From NCBI GenBank assembly GCA_009838035.1, contig VXSK01000003.1:83661-147660 (forward strand): 64,000 nt of DNA, read 5' to 3'. Within the stretch, counting starts at the first letter, position 1. Every line of letters starts with the position of its first letter. Of the stretch, positions 23,678-32,739 are shown one piece after another. The DNA comes from Gammaproteobacteria bacterium. Its GTDB lineage: Bacteria > Pseudomonadota > Gammaproteobacteria > Steroidobacterales > Foliamicaceae. Position numbers and translations under genes: made by a program. The notes under the pieces are model-generated. The model had not been told where the DNA came from, ran no database searches, and was given only the letters and a program-made list of their open reading frames with translations.

Positions 23678-24330
23678 TTCACCGGAAAAATGCCCTGCGT
23701 TGGATGCGATTGATCGCTCCGGCGATGCTGCTCGGCCTGGCGGCGGGGGTGGCGCCAACCGTAGCGCCGGCCGACGAGGAAGCCGGGTCGCTGGTCCTGC
23801 TCCGGACCAGTTACCTGGCGGGAAACCGTACCGAAGAAGCGTTCGTCAGGTGCGTCTCCAAGAAACTCCGCTCCGGCGCGAAACGTCCGGATGTCCATCC
23901 CGAGCGCCAATTCGTCGATGAGCTCTATCCCTGGCTGGAACCACGCACCATGCCGCGCGAAAGCGCCGACCTGGGCGAATTCATGGAGCGGCCCGGCGTC
24001 GGCGAGGCGATCCGCCGGAAAGGCGTGCGCTATATGGTGTGGCTGAGCGGCCAGACTCTTCGCGAGGGCAGCGGCGGCAGCTTGTCCTGCGCGGCGGGTC
24101 CCGGCGGCGCGGGCTGCTTCGGAGTGGCCTGGTGGCAGAACAACTCCGAGTACACCGCGTCGGTATGGGACATGAACGAACTCAGCGACATGGGCGCGAT
24201 GCAGGCGAACGTGCGCGGCACCTCCGTCATTCCCGCACTGGTCATCCCCGTTCCGATCATTGCGCGCACCCGCGAGAAGGCCTGCGACAGCCTCGCGAGC
24301 CAGCTACGCGACTACCTCGAGCTCGACTAA
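23674..24330 (+). CDS. Exported protein of unknown function
   Basis: A 218-residue protein with a signal peptide (residues 1-34, hydrophobic core LIAPAMLLGLAAGVA). Four or five cysteines (CVSK, LSC, GCFG, KACD) could form disulfides in the periplasm. The mature part contains a strand VRYMVWLSGQ and the hydrophobic stretch VIPALVIPVPIIART. I know no family for it. Its ATG overlaps the stop of the preceding lipoprotein gene, which points to a functional pair at the cell envelope. It converges with the nitrilase gene, only eight bases apart. Confidence 0.6.
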   Translation: MIHRKNALRWMRLIAPAMLLGLAAGVAPTVAPADEEAGSLVLLRTSYLAGNRTEEAFVRCVSKKLRSGAKRPDVHPERQFVDELYPWLEPRTMPRESADLGEFMERPGVGEAIRRKGVRYMVWLSGQTLREGSGGSLSCAAGPGGAGCFGVAWWQNNSEYTASVWDMNELSDMGAMQANVRGTSVIPALVIPVPIIARTREKACDSLASQLRDYLELD

Positions 24331-24338
24331 ACCCCGGG

Positions 24339-25502
24339 CTACTTCCAGCGGGACTTGTCGGACAGGTAGACGCCTGCGTCGTCCAGGTCGGTCGGCAGGT
24401 ACTCCGAGAACAGGTTCGGCCCGAACTTGGGCACATAGCGTTCGTATACGGGACGGTAGAGGTCCCAGTGCACGTCCGGAATCCTGTTGCGCGCCCGGTA
24501 GGCGGCCAGCGGAATCGTCGCGCTGATCGGCTGCTCGAAACCGCTCCTGGCTTCCGCCAGCGTTTCGCCCCCCGGCCCCCAGATACCGGACCCGCCGCCG
24601 CCCGTATCGCCGAACACGCCGCGCGTGCCGGGCGAATGGGCGTTGTTCACCAGGGCCGTATAGATGCCGTTGTGCATCGCACCGGACCGAACGTCGAGGT
24701 GATTGAAGCCTCCCGTGGCGGTGCGCAGCATCAGTTCGCAGCCTTTCAGCGCGAATGCGCGGATCAGCTCCGGCTCGCGCTGCACCGCGGTGGTGCAGAT
24801 ATTGCCGAACTTGGTGCGCGTGACCGGGATCACCTCGTCCTCGCCGTACATCTCCACGTATTCGTCGAGGACGTTGTAGATCGTCGTGGTCATCAGTTCA
24901 ATGGTGCGCGCGCCGGCCTGGAACACGCCCTTGATGTTGCGCGCCTTCCAGTGCCGCGCCAGCACCTCGCCGTCATCGCCGATGATCGTGGTGATGGAAA
25001 GGTTGTGCCCGGGCCAGTCGCTGTCCCTCACGTAGCTGCCGAAAACGATGAAGCAGCCGTACTGCCTGGCCTTCTTCGAAATCTCTTCGGTCTCCTCGCC
25101 CGGCACTTCGATGGCGATGCGCTGCACATCGTCGCGATTCCAGTGGAATCGGAAACCGGTAATCGGAAACTCGTGAAAAAACAGGATGTTCTTCGGTAAA
25201 CCTGAAGCCTGTGCCATGTCAATCAGATCCAGCATATGGTTCAGGTTGCGGCGCTTGCCGGGCCCCGGGTTTTTCTCGTCGACCGGCCGAACCACCGACT
25301 GCACGACGCTCAGGCGCACGTTGTCCCTGGCCAGCGGCACGGTGGCGTAGGTGCCGTCGGCGTGAACGGATACGTCTTCCTCACCGCCGTGCTCCGCGCC
25401 CGTCGCCCTGCGCGCCGCGAGGCCGCCGGCGGCTGCCGTCAGACCCGTCAGCGCTGCGCCCCGCAGCAGACTTCTGCGGTCGATGCCTGTTCCCTTCGTC
25501 AT
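24339..25502 (-). CDS. Tat-exported nitrilase-superfamily amidase
   Basis: A 387-residue carbon-nitrogen hydrolase. The triad of the superfamily is present: Glu111 (FFHEFPITG), Lys near 186-191 (HWKARNIKG) and Cys236 (GNICTTAVQREPE). The N-terminus carries a twin-arginine signal (DRRSLLRG) with a hydrophobic helix ending ARRATG, unusual for this mostly cytoplasmic superfamily. The C-terminal third is longer than in simple amidases. The start at 25502 has a perfect GGAGGAGG before it. It probably cleaves an amide or nitrile in the periplasm; the substrate is not predictable. Confidence 0.82.
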   Translation of the reverse strand: MTKGTGIDRRSLLRGAALTGLTAAAGGLAARRATGAEHGGEEDVSVHADGTYATVPLARDNVRLSVVQSVVRPVDEKNPGPGKRRNLNHMLDLIDMAQASGLPKNILFFHEFPITGFRFHWNRDDVQRIAIEVPGEETEEISKKARQYGCFIVFGSYVRDSDWPGHNLSITTIIGDDGEVLARHWKARNIKGVFQAGARTIELMTTTIYNVLDEYVEMYGEDEVIPVTRTKFGNICTTAVQREPELIRAFALKGCELMLRTATGGFNHLDVRSGAMHNGIYTALVNNAHSPGTRGVFGDTGGGGSGIWGPGGETLAEARSGFEQPISATIPLAAYRARNRIPDVHWDLYRPVYERYVPKFGPNLFSEYLPTDLDDAGVYLSDKSRWK

Positions 25503-25592
25503 GGTTCCTCCTCCCATGCAATTCGAAACGAAGTTGCATTCTAAAGGCAACGGGCTTGCGAGACGGCTCACGAGTGCGCACAATCGGAGGCC

Positions 25593-25868
25593 GTGGGAAT
25601 ACTCAAACGACTGACTCTGCCGTGGATGGCGGGCTCGGCCGGCGCGCTGCTGCTGGGGCTGCTGGCCGGTCCGATCGTGGCCTACTGGCTGGGCGGAGAG
25701 ATCGCGGGCGAATACGCCGGCCCCGGCGGCCTGCTGGTTTTCTGGACCAGTATTTACGGCGATGCGTTCGGGTTCGGGGGCGCGGGTCTGATCTTTCTGC
25801 TCGGCCCCCTGCTCATGTTCCAGGTCGGCTGGGCCGCCTTCCGCGCCTGGCGCAAGTTCGTCCGCTAG
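25593..25868 (+). CDS. Small membrane protein
   Basis: A 91-residue protein with a GTG start behind GGAGG and two or three membrane helices (residues about 10-30, 45-60 and 65-85, the last ending in AFRAWRKFVR). Charge is positive at the C-terminus, so this end should be inside. No family is recognised. Its stop codon is shared with that of the next gene on the other strand (the bases CTAG at 25865-25868 serve both). Confidence 0.5.
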   Translation: MGILKRLTLPWMAGSAGALLLGLLAGPIVAYWLGGEIAGEYAGPGGLLVFWTSIYGDAFGFGGAGLIFLLGPLLMFQVGWAAFRAWRKFVR

Positions 25869-26149
25869 GGCCAGAAATAGGCGCCTACGCCTGCCAGCGA
25901 CGCCCAGAACAGACAGAGCGGCGCCCACCGCCAGGCCGCGCGGCTCAGGTGCCCCCACATGGCCATTCCGCCCAATGCCGAACAGCCTCCGAACATGGCC
26001 GTCGCCACTATCAGAAGGGGCAATTCGGCTTCCAGGCGCGGATAGTCGTCCATGATCACCCAGAACGTGAAACAGACGATGGCCAGCCCCGCGAATATGG
26101 CCAGGCAACTGCCGAGAAACACGCCAAGAAGAATACCGAAGGGGCGCAT
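25865..26149 (-). CDS. Small membrane protein
   Basis: A 94-residue protein with three likely helices (residues 5-32, 43-63 and 75-92) and no recognised domain. No good ribosome-binding site precedes the ATG at 26149, and it starts only a few dozen bases before the divergent protease gene. It converges and slightly overlaps with the small membrane protein at 25593. Coding status rests mainly on hydrophobicity and codon pattern, so confidence is limited. Confidence 0.42.
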   Translation of the reverse strand: MRPFGILLGVFLGSCLAIFAGLAIVCFTFWVIMDDYPRLEAELPLLIVATAMFGGCSALGGMAMWGHLSRAAWRWAPLCLFWASLAGVGAYFWP

Positions 26150-26182
26150 GCTGCTGGTATGATCCGCCGGGAACAAAAACGA

Positions 26183-28330
26183 ATGCTCTGCATGCGAATC
26201 ATAACTGCGCGCACATCGGGCCAGGCAGGAAAGGCGACTCCAGCGGCCCTTGCAATGCTGCTGGCGCTCGTCGTCCAGGCGCACGCATACGCCGCGACCG
26301 GCGAACGCCCCGAGACCCTGCGGATCACCGACGGCCACCGGGAAACGGTCCAGCGCGTCGTGACCTATGCCGAACGGGCCCACTACCAGAACATCGCGGT
26401 GGACGACACCCTGTCGAGGGAGACGCTGCGCAACTACATCGACCTGCTGGACGGACAAAAGCTCTATTTCCTGAAGCACCAGGAGGACTATTTCCTCGAC
26501 CGGTACGGGACCAGCCTGGACGACCTGATGCAGCGCGGCGAACTGGACCCTGTTCTCGAAATCTACCGGTTGTTCCGGACGCGCATGACCAGCTATTTCG
26601 ACTTTGCGCTGGAATACCTCGAGACTGAACCGGAGCTCAACACGGACCGCATGTGGATCCGCCGCGGCGAGGACAGGCCGCGACCGGCCAGCCAGTACCA
26701 GATGGAAGAAGTCTGGCGCGACCGGGTCCGCCACGAACTCATCAATCTCATTCTGGATGAGCGCAGTTACGAAGAGGCTGCCGAGGCGTTGCGCAAGCGC
26801 TATGAACGGCAGCGCAAGAGCCTCAATGCGCAGGACGCCGACGACGTGTTCGCCCTCTTCGTGAACGCCTTCACGCACACTCTGGACCCGCATTCCACCT
26901 ATTTTTCACCGCACAACTACGAGGAGTACCGCATCCAGATGAGCCGCGCCTACCACGGCATAGGCGCTTCTCTCGGGGCGGAGGACGACTACGTCCAGGT
27001 GCGCGAAGTGCTGCCCGGGGGGCCTGCCGACAAGGACGGGCGGCTGCGGGCAGGCGATCGCATAACCGGGGTGGACAGCACCGGCTCGGGCGAGGTGACC
27101 GACGTCGTGGGATGGCGGCTCGAGGACGTCGTGGAGCTGATCCGCGGGCCTTCCGACACGCCGGTCATTCTGCGGATCCTGCCGGGGGGCGATGCCGCCG
27201 GCAACGATTCGTTCATGCTGGACCTGACCCGCGGACGCGTTCGCCTGATGGGAGCGGAAAAGGAGTTGCTCAACGTCGAGCGCGAGGGGGCCGAATTCAA
27301 CGTGGGAGTGGTGCGAATCCCCAACTTCTACTTCGACGTGGAGGGCCGCCAGGCGGGGCTGGAAGATTACCCCAGTTCGACCCGCGACGTGAAGCGGCTG
27401 ATCGCCGAGCTGAGATCCGAGGGCGCGGCCGGCCTGATCCTGGATCTGCGGCGCAACGGAGGCGGCCACCTCAACGAGGCGATCTCGCTGGCCGGTCTGT
27501 TTGTCGGCCGGGGGCCGGTAGTCCAGGTGCGCGACTCGGAGTTGCGCACGCAGGTGCTGCGGAACCGGCGCCAGCAATCGATCTGGGACGGCCCGCTGGT
27601 GGTGCTGGTGGACCGGCTCAGCGCCTCCGCATCGGAAATTCTGGCTGCCGCCATCCAGGACTACGGCCGCGGCGTGGTGGTTGGACAGCGCACCTTCGGC
27701 AAGGGCACGGTGCAGAACATCTACCAGATTCATCGGCGCGGCGACGAAATGCCCGGGCGCCTGACGCTGACGATGGGCAAGTACTACCGTGTAACCGGCG
27801 AGAGCACGCAGCACCGAGGCGTCGCACCCGATATCACTCTTTCGGCGGCGGCGGCGGAATTACCCCTGGTGTTCCCCAATCAGGTCATCGGCGAGGACAT
27901 CGGTGAAAGCGCCAGTGAAAACGCCCTGCCCTGGGACACGATCCCGGAAACCGAGCACCGGGGAGGGAGCGTCGACGGGGCGACCCTGAGCACGCTGGTC
28001 GCAAATCACCAGAGGCGGGAATCGGAGGACCCGGACCTGAGGCTGCTGAAAGGCCGCATACAGGCCATGCAGGAACTGACGGACCGGAAATCGGAGCCCA
28101 TCCATCTGGAACGGCGACGGGCCGATCAGGAGGTCCGCCGGGTGCAAAGACTGGCCATGACCAACGAATGGCTGACGGAAAACGAATTGCCGCCGATCGA
28201 AAGCCTGGAGGAATTGAGAGGGATGGACCTGCCGGACGTGGCCCTGGAGCAGGCTTCCGAGGTCGTCATCGACCTCCTGCGGCTTCAGGCAGCCTCTTCC
28301 CGGGCAACCGCCAGCAGTTCTCTGCATTAG
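26183..28330 (+). CDS. prc: Tail-specific periplasmic protease Prc
   Basis: A 715-residue C-terminal processing protease of the S41 family that degrades periplasmic proteins with unstructured C-termini, including lipoprotein-linked cell-wall hydrolases. It has a signal peptide (VVQAHAYA), the N-terminal Prc helical domain, a PDZ domain (about residues 250-340, VREVLPGGPADKDGRLRAGDRI), and the catalytic core with the nucleophile serine near residue 484 in SASASEI and the general-base lysine near 506 in FGKGTVQ. The C-terminal DUF3340-like helical part is complete. Start codons at 26159, 26183 and 26192 are all possible; none has a strong ribosome site. Confidence 0.9.
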   Translation: MLCMRIITARTSGQAGKATPAALAMLLALVVQAHAYAATGERPETLRITDGHRETVQRVVTYAERAHYQNIAVDDTLSRETLRNYIDLLDGQKLYFLKHQEDYFLDRYGTSLDDLMQRGELDPVLEIYRLFRTRMTSYFDFALEYLETEPELNTDRMWIRRGEDRPRPASQYQMEEVWRDRVRHELINLILDERSYEEAAEALRKRYERQRKSLNAQDADDVFALFVNAFTHTLDPHSTYFSPHNYEEYRIQMSRAYHGIGASLGAEDDYVQVREVLPGGPADKDGRLRAGDRITGVDSTGSGEVTDVVGWRLEDVVELIRGPSDTPVILRILPGGDAAGNDSFMLDLTRGRVRLMGAEKELLNVEREGAEFNVGVVRIPNFYFDVEGRQAGLEDYPSSTRDVKRLIAELRSEGAAGLILDLRRNGGGHLNEAISLAGLFVGRGPVVQVRDSELRTQVLRNRRQQSIWDGPLVVLVDRLSASASEILAAAIQDYGRGVVVGQRTFGKGTVQNIYQIHRRGDEMPGRLTLTMGKYYRVTGESTQHRGVAPDITLSAAAAELPLVFPNQVIGEDIGESASENALPWDTIPETEHRGGSVDGATLSTLVANHQRRESEDPDLRLLKGRIQAMQELTDRKSEPIHLERRRADQEVRRVQRLAMTNEWLTENELPPIESLEELRGMDLPDVALEQASEVVIDLLRLQAASSRATASSSLH

Positions 28331-28343
28331 GGCCTGTCGGCCC
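28330..28343. terminator. Weak hairpin between prc and the DUF1249 gene
   Basis: GGGCC, loop TGTC, GGCCC immediately after the prc stop and before the stop of the convergent gene. Five G-C pairs could slow transcription from both sides, but there is no T-run, so it is at most a Rho-assisted or weak terminator. Confidence 0.25.
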
Positions 28344-28348
28344 AGGAC

Positions 28349-28828
28349 CTAAAGCGGCGGCCGCGCCGCCGTGCTGGCCTGCACCGGGCCGTGATGCGAA
28401 TCGGCCAGGAACTGCAGCCATTTGCCGAGCACGCAGTTGCGCCGCCAGCAATCGGCAAAGCCACCCGGCGCTTCGCAGCAAGCCCCGTAGCGCTGCGACC
28501 AGTGCACGACCTCGGCGACCCGTGCGTCGTCGTAGAGGTTGACGATCAGGTCGGGCTCCGCTTCGCTGTCGCCTTCATCCGGAAAAAGGTAGGTCATGCG
28601 CAATACCGTGGTGAACGCCGACCTGCGCTCCACTTCGATATGCAGCTCGCCGTTGACCGGGCTGTGCGAGACGTGCCAGCCCGGCTCTCGCAGGGCATGC
28701 CCGAACAAGCGCCAGAGTCCGGCGTAGTTGCGCTCGTACATATCGATCAGAGCGCCCAGTCCCAGCGGCCGGTTGCCGAGAAGCATGGCCGGGGCCAGTT
28801 GCCGGGAGACTCTGGTGAGCGCAAGCAT
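28349..28828 (-). CDS. DUF1249 (YqiB-like) protein
   Basis: A 159-residue protein of the DUF1249 family found in gammaproteobacteria; E. coli YqiB is the best-known member and has no settled function. The family core is clear: MYERNYAGLWRLF, then HIEVERRSAFTTVLRMTY, then LIVNLYDDARVAEVV, and the closing LGKWLQFLADSH. The start at 28828 gives a normal N-terminus; a longer frame upstream adds an arginine- and proline-rich leader with no family counterpart. A Cys-rich loop (ACCEAPGGFADCW) is not in E. coli YqiB. Confidence 0.78.
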   Translation of the reverse strand: MLALTRVSRQLAPAMLLGNRPLGLGALIDMYERNYAGLWRLFGHALREPGWHVSHSPVNGELHIEVERRSAFTTVLRMTYLFPDEGDSEAEPDLIVNLYDDARVAEVVHWSQRYGACCEAPGGFADCWRRNCVLGKWLQFLADSHHGPVQASTAARPPL

Positions 28829-28923
28829 GAGAACCCGGAATATAGCAGAATCGAAACTGCTTGCACGCGCAGGCCGGCGGCGGTAATCTCCAAGACCGCA
28901 TTTCAGGAAAGGAGGAGGGCTGG

Positions 28924-29826
28924 ATGAACGCCGCAATCAGAACGGCCAACGGAGCGCTCATGCGTGCCCCGCTGCTGGGGCTGATGGCCTGGACCACGGT
29001 ATTGCTGTGGACGCCGCTCGCGCACACGCTGATGGTGCTGCAGTACGGCCAGATGGGGATCGTGCCCGCCTATCTCGTAAGCTTCCTCGTCGGCCTGGCC
29101 GGCTGGATCATGGTCTGGAAAGGGTTCAAGGCCGACGACCTTCCGGCCACGATTCTGGGCTTCATGGGAGGCGGCCTGATCTGGCTGGGCTGGATGGAAG
29201 GCTCGTTCGAGTTCATGGGGCACTGGCTGAATCCGCCCAAGCTGATGTTCATGGGCGTCGAACTGTTTACGGCCAACCTGCTACTGCTGCAGGCCACCGG
29301 CGTGATCCTGGTCGCCCTGCTGATCTGGCTGGGGTCGAACAAGGATACGCACTGCCGCATGTTCATGTGGTTCCACCGCAACCTCAAGCTCACGCCCGCG
29401 CGCCGCACACCGGGCTACAAGCGCCAGTTCTCGCGCATCGTGGCGCTGGAAGTGATCATGATCAACTGGTTTTTCTACGTGCTGATCCTGTGGCTGTTCG
29501 ATCCGCGGGTGCTCGGGCCGTTTCATCCCGTCACTTATGCCGTGGTGGGGATCGTTTTCGCCTGGGGGCTGTGGCTGCTGCTCTTTCGCATGCTGCCCTT
29601 CACGCGGCCGGCCGCTGCGCTGCGCTATGCGGTGCCCTGCGCCAACGTCCTGTGGTTCTGCGTGGAAGCCGGATCCGCGTGGCAGTTGTACACGGAGCCC
29701 TGGATCTACCCGTTCCGGTTCCCCTTCACAAACGTGATCATCCTGCTGGCGTTCCTCGGCGGACTGGCGTGGTTCGTGGCCCGGCACAGGGCCGCGTCGG
29801 GATCGCAAACCGCGGTAGCGGCATGA
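28924..29826 (+). CDS. Polytopic membrane protein of unknown function
   Basis: A 300-residue protein with seven or eight hydrophobic helices (for example ILGFMGGGLIWLGW, VILVALLIWLG, NWFFYVLILWLF, VIILLAFLGGLAWFVA). A cytoplasmic loop near residues 140-165 is basic and histidine-bearing (CRMFMWFHRNLKLTPARR). No known family comes to mind. A very good ribosome-binding site (GGAGGAGGG) fixes the ATG at 28924. It is followed ten bases later by a MAPEG gene, so both may be one transcript. Confidence 0.65.
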   Translation: MNAAIRTANGALMRAPLLGLMAWTTVLLWTPLAHTLMVLQYGQMGIVPAYLVSFLVGLAGWIMVWKGFKADDLPATILGFMGGGLIWLGWMEGSFEFMGHWLNPPKLMFMGVELFTANLLLLQATGVILVALLIWLGSNKDTHCRMFMWFHRNLKLTPARRTPGYKRQFSRIVALEVIMINWFFYVLILWLFDPRVLGPFHPVTYAVVGIVFAWGLWLLLFRMLPFTRPAAALRYAVPCANVLWFCVEAGSAWQLYTEPWIYPFRFPFTNVIILLAFLGGLAWFVARHRAASGSQTAVAA

Positions 29827-29836
29827 GTTCCCGCCC

Positions 29837-30217
29837 ATGACCTTTGCGCTCTGGTGCGTGTTCGTCGGCCTGTGGCTGCCGCTGCTGTGGTCGATCACGG
29901 CGAAATGGGGATTCCCGAACTACAACAATTCCCGTCCGCGGGACTGGCTGGCCTCCCAGGAGGGCTGGAGGCAGAGGGCGGTGTGGGCGCAAAAGAACGC
30001 CTGGGAAGCCTTCGCTCCTTTTGCGGCGGCGGTGCTGATCGCGCACTTCACCGGCGCGGATCAGACTACTGTGAACTGGCTCGCGGCGCTGTTCATCGTT
30101 TGCCGCACACTGCACGGCGTGTTCTATATTGTTGACCGGTCCACCCTGCGCTCGGTGGCCTGGTTCTGGGGAATGGTCGCGGTAGTCGGGCTGTTTGTGG
30201 CCGCCGCCTCAGCCTGA
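29837..30217 (+). CDS. MAPEG-family membrane protein
   Basis: A 126-residue protein with four helices and the pattern of the MAPEG family (membrane-associated proteins in eicosanoid and glutathione metabolism). Visible landmarks are [10 protein letters not shown] after helix 1, [23 protein letters not shown] in helix 2 and [12 protein letters not shown] in helix 3, the segment that in active relatives contributes to glutathione binding. Bacterial members are often glutathione transferases or of unknown role. Its 3' end overlaps the end of the convergent orn gene by nine bases. Confidence 0.8.
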   Translation: MTFALWCVFVGLWLPLLWSITAKWGFPNYNNSRPRDWLASQEGWRQRAVWAQKNAWEAFAPFAAAVLIAHFTGADQTTVNWLAALFIVCRTLHGVFYIVDRSTLRSVAWFWGMVAVVGLFVAAASA

Positions 30218-30757
30218 ACGGAACATCGTTTTCCGGTAATGCCTGAGTTCGGCGATCGAAGCGAGGATGTCGCTCTTCGCGCGGTGCCGGTCGTCCTTCT
30301 CGACCCCGTCGAGCACCTCGGGACTCCAGTGTCCCGCGAGAATCTTGACACTGCTCACGTCCAGGTTGCGATAGTGAAAGAACGCCGCGAGATCGGGCAT
30401 CGCGCGGGACAGGAACCGCCGGTCCTGGCAGATGCTGGCGCCGCACATCGGTGAACTCTTCGGCAGGCAATGCTCGTTGAGGAATTCCAGCGTCGTGCGT
30501 TCCGCTTCCTCGGTGCTGATGCGGCTGGCCAGGACCTCGGCGAACAAACCCGAAGCCGTGTGGGTGCGGGTGTTCCAGTCGTCCATCTCGTACATCACCG
30601 AACGCGGCTGATGGATGACGATGTTCGGCCCCTCGGCCACGGTCTCAAGGTCCCCGTCGGTTACGACGGTCGCGATCTCGATGATCTGGTCCCGCAACGG
30701 GTCCAGCCCGGTCATTTCCAGGTCGATCCATGCGAGTCGTGAATCTTTCTTGCCCAA
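30209..30757 (-). CDS. orn: Oligoribonuclease
   Basis: A 182-residue DEDDh 3'-5' exonuclease that degrades two- to five-nucleotide RNAs, including pGpG from cyclic-di-GMP turnover. The acidic residues are visible in [11 protein letters not shown] (Asp, Glu), in the CQDRRF segment, and in HRAKSDI with the catalytic histidine and last aspartate. The start is a TTG at 30757: it follows GGGAGGTTTAC at ideal spacing and gives a length one residue from E. coli Orn, whereas the next ATG upstream lies well beyond the ribosome site. Divergent from rsgA, as in many gammaproteobacteria. Confidence 0.93.
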   Translation of the reverse strand: MGKKDSRLAWIDLEMTGLDPLRDQIIEIATVVTDGDLETVAEGPNIVIHQPRSVMYEMDDWNTRTHTASGLFAEVLASRISTEEAERTTLEFLNEHCLPKSSPMCGASICQDRRFLSRAMPDLAAFFHYRNLDVSSVKILAGHWSPEVLDGVEKDDRHRAKSDILASIAELRHYRKTMFRSG

Positions 30758-30799
30758 GTAAACCTCCCGAGTCGTTCGGGCGCGGATTCTAGCCGCAAT

Positions 30800-31717
30800 A
30801 TGCCGAAACCGGCAGCCGTTTTGCAAAAATCCGGGAACCGGGCGCTGATTACCGCCTGTTACGGCCGCCGCGGCCGCATGGAGGCCGAAACCGGGGAAGA
30901 GTTACCCTATCTTGCGGCAAGCCGCCGCCACAATCCGGTTTGCGGTGACGAGGTTCGGTTCGAACTCCGCGCCGACGACTCTCCGGCCCTGCTGCGAGAC
31001 ATCCTCCCGCGCCGCAACGAGCTTTCGCGAACCGGGGCCAGGGAACGCACCGAGGTCGTGGCCGCCAACTTTTCGCTGCTGGCGATCATTGCGGCGCCGG
31101 AGCCCGCGCCCGACTACGAACTCGTCGACCGGCTGCTGTGCGCGGCGGCCGGATCGGGCGCCGAAGGCTTGATCGTCTGGAACAAGACCGACCTGGGACG
31201 CGGGAAGCCTGTGCGGCTGCGCGAATATGAAGCCGCGGGTTTCGACATCGTTGCGGTGAGCGCGCTGACGGGCGCGCGGATCAGGCGGCTCAGGCGCCGC
31301 CTCAAGGCGCACACGAGCGTGCTGGCGGGACAGTCCGGCGGAGGCAAATCGACGCTGGTGAACGCCCTGCTGGGCCGCGAAGCCGCCGCAGCCGGCGAGC
31401 TTTCGGAAAGGGCGCGGCGCGGACGCCACACGACGGCGTCAGCCGCCATGTACTCCCTGCCCGGCGGCGGGCGCGTGATGGATCTTCCGGGCGTACGCTC
31501 CCTGATGCCTGTCCTGACCGATTACGGCGAGCTGCAGGCCGGCTTCCCGGAGTTTTCCGCCCCGGCCCAGGAATGCCGCTTCGCCAACTGCCGGCACCGT
31601 AACGAGCCGGGCTGTTCGGTGCTGGAAGCGGTTGCCGCCGGACGGCTGCCGGCCGGACGGCACGCGGGTTATCTCGCGCTGCTGCGCGAGTTCGAGGAAC
31701 TCGCCGCTTCCGTTTAG
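30800..31717 (+). CDS. rsgA: Ribosome small subunit-dependent GTPase A
   Basis: A 305-residue circularly permuted GTPase that checks late 30S subunit maturation. Order of motifs: an N-terminal OB fold, G4 NKTD (128-131), G1 GQSGGGKST (177-185), G3 DLPGV (228-232), and then the C-terminal zinc finger near residues 258-275 ([15 protein letters not shown]). Length and order fit the family. The ATG at 30800 is 42 bases from the divergent orn start, so a compact divergent promoter region must serve both genes. Confidence 0.94.
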   Translation: MPKPAAVLQKSGNRALITACYGRRGRMEAETGEELPYLAASRRHNPVCGDEVRFELRADDSPALLRDILPRRNELSRTGARERTEVVAANFSLLAIIAAPEPAPDYELVDRLLCAAAGSGAEGLIVWNKTDLGRGKPVRLREYEAAGFDIVAVSALTGARIRRLRRRLKAHTSVLAGQSGGGKSTLVNALLGREAAAAGELSERARRGRHTTASAAMYSLPGGGRVMDLPGVRSLMPVLTDYGELQAGFPEFSAPAQECRFANCRHRNEPGCSVLEAVAAGRLPAGRHAGYLALLREFEELAASV

Positions 31718-31758
31718 CTCAGCGGTCCAATTACCGGCGCCATACCCGAACCCCCCGA

Positions 31759-32715
31759 CTATCCGGGAAACTCGGCGACGCCGGCGAGCGCCCGCAAGGG
31801 CTTGGCCTGACCTGTGTCGATTCGGCCGACGAACTGCCCGGTCTCCAGATCGATCTTGAGCATGATCCCGGTGAAGATGTTGCTCAGCAGCGCGTAACGG
31901 GGGTCGCCGCAGGACGAAACGTCGGACCAGCCGTATTCCGGCAACTCGTACTCGCGCATTACCCTGCCCTCATTGTCCAGCATCTCCATCGTGCGGCCGC
32001 GGGTCAGCAGCAGCCGTCCGTCGGGCAGGTAGCGCACGGCGATGGCGAACAGGCCGTCGCTGATGTCCTCGCCCGGATAGGTCACGAGGTCGTCCATCTG
32101 CCGGCCTTCCACCACGTCGTATCGCATGACGCGCTTGCCCAGTTCCGTGGTGTAGGTGATGAACTGCTCGTCCGGATGCAGCGTGGAATGGGTCACGCCC
32201 TTGAAGCGGGTCGGCTCCGGCGCGTTCTCGACTTCGAACACGCAATCCAGCTCCCAGTCGGCGTCATAGCGGTAGATGTTTCCGTAGCCCAGCACGCCGC
32301 TGTCCGGAATTCTCGGAAACTCGACTGTCGTCAGGTTCTCGATGCCGGGCGGGGGGGCCTCCGCGCACAGGTGTTCGCCCAGGTAGACGCTGCCGTTGGA
32401 GGCGAAACTGGCGCTGCGGTACACGCGCGGCAGAAAGTCCTTCTTCGGCAGTTGCCGTCCGGTGGCCGAGTCCACGTGAATGACGAGATGATCGTCGAAG
32501 GCCCACAGCACCCCGTCGCGGTCGACCGCCAGTCCGCCGACCAGGTGGCGCGTGCCTTCCGTATAGAGGACGCCCTTGGGCTTGCAGTCGGCGTCATACT
32601 GAAGAATCCGCCCGATCCCCGCGTGATCGTCGTGAGGATCGTTCAGCAGCGTGCAGCCGAGAAATATGTCCCCGGCCGCAAACGGCTGCATCGTCGATAC
32701 GTGTTCCTCACTCAT
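31759..32715 (-). CDS. Propeller-like protein of unknown function (SMP-30/NHL-like repeats)
   Basis: A 318-residue soluble protein without signal peptide. It has repeated short strands with turn motifs such as GRILQYDADCKPKGVLY, GGLAVDRDGVLWAFDDH, SFASNGSVYLGEH and AVRYLPDGRLLLTRG, which read like the blades of a beta-propeller of the SMP-30, NHL or quinoprotein type. No catalytic residues are certain. It stands alone between rsgA and recR. A lactonase or a sensor-like binding protein are both possible; I cannot decide. Confidence 0.55.
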   Translation of the reverse strand: MSEEHVSTMQPFAAGDIFLGCTLLNDPHDDHAGIGRILQYDADCKPKGVLYTEGTRHLVGGLAVDRDGVLWAFDDHLVIHVDSATGRQLPKKDFLPRVYRSASFASNGSVYLGEHLCAEAPPPGIENLTTVEFPRIPDSGVLGYGNIYRYDADWELDCVFEVENAPEPTRFKGVTHSTLHPDEQFITYTTELGKRVMRYDVVEGRQMDDLVTYPGEDISDGLFAIAVRYLPDGRLLLTRGRTMEMLDNEGRVMREYELPEYGWSDVSSCGDPRYALLSNIFTGIMLKIDLETGQFVGRIDTGQAKPLRALAGVAEFPG

Positions 32716-32739
32716 ACCACACCCCCTGAGAACGAGTCC

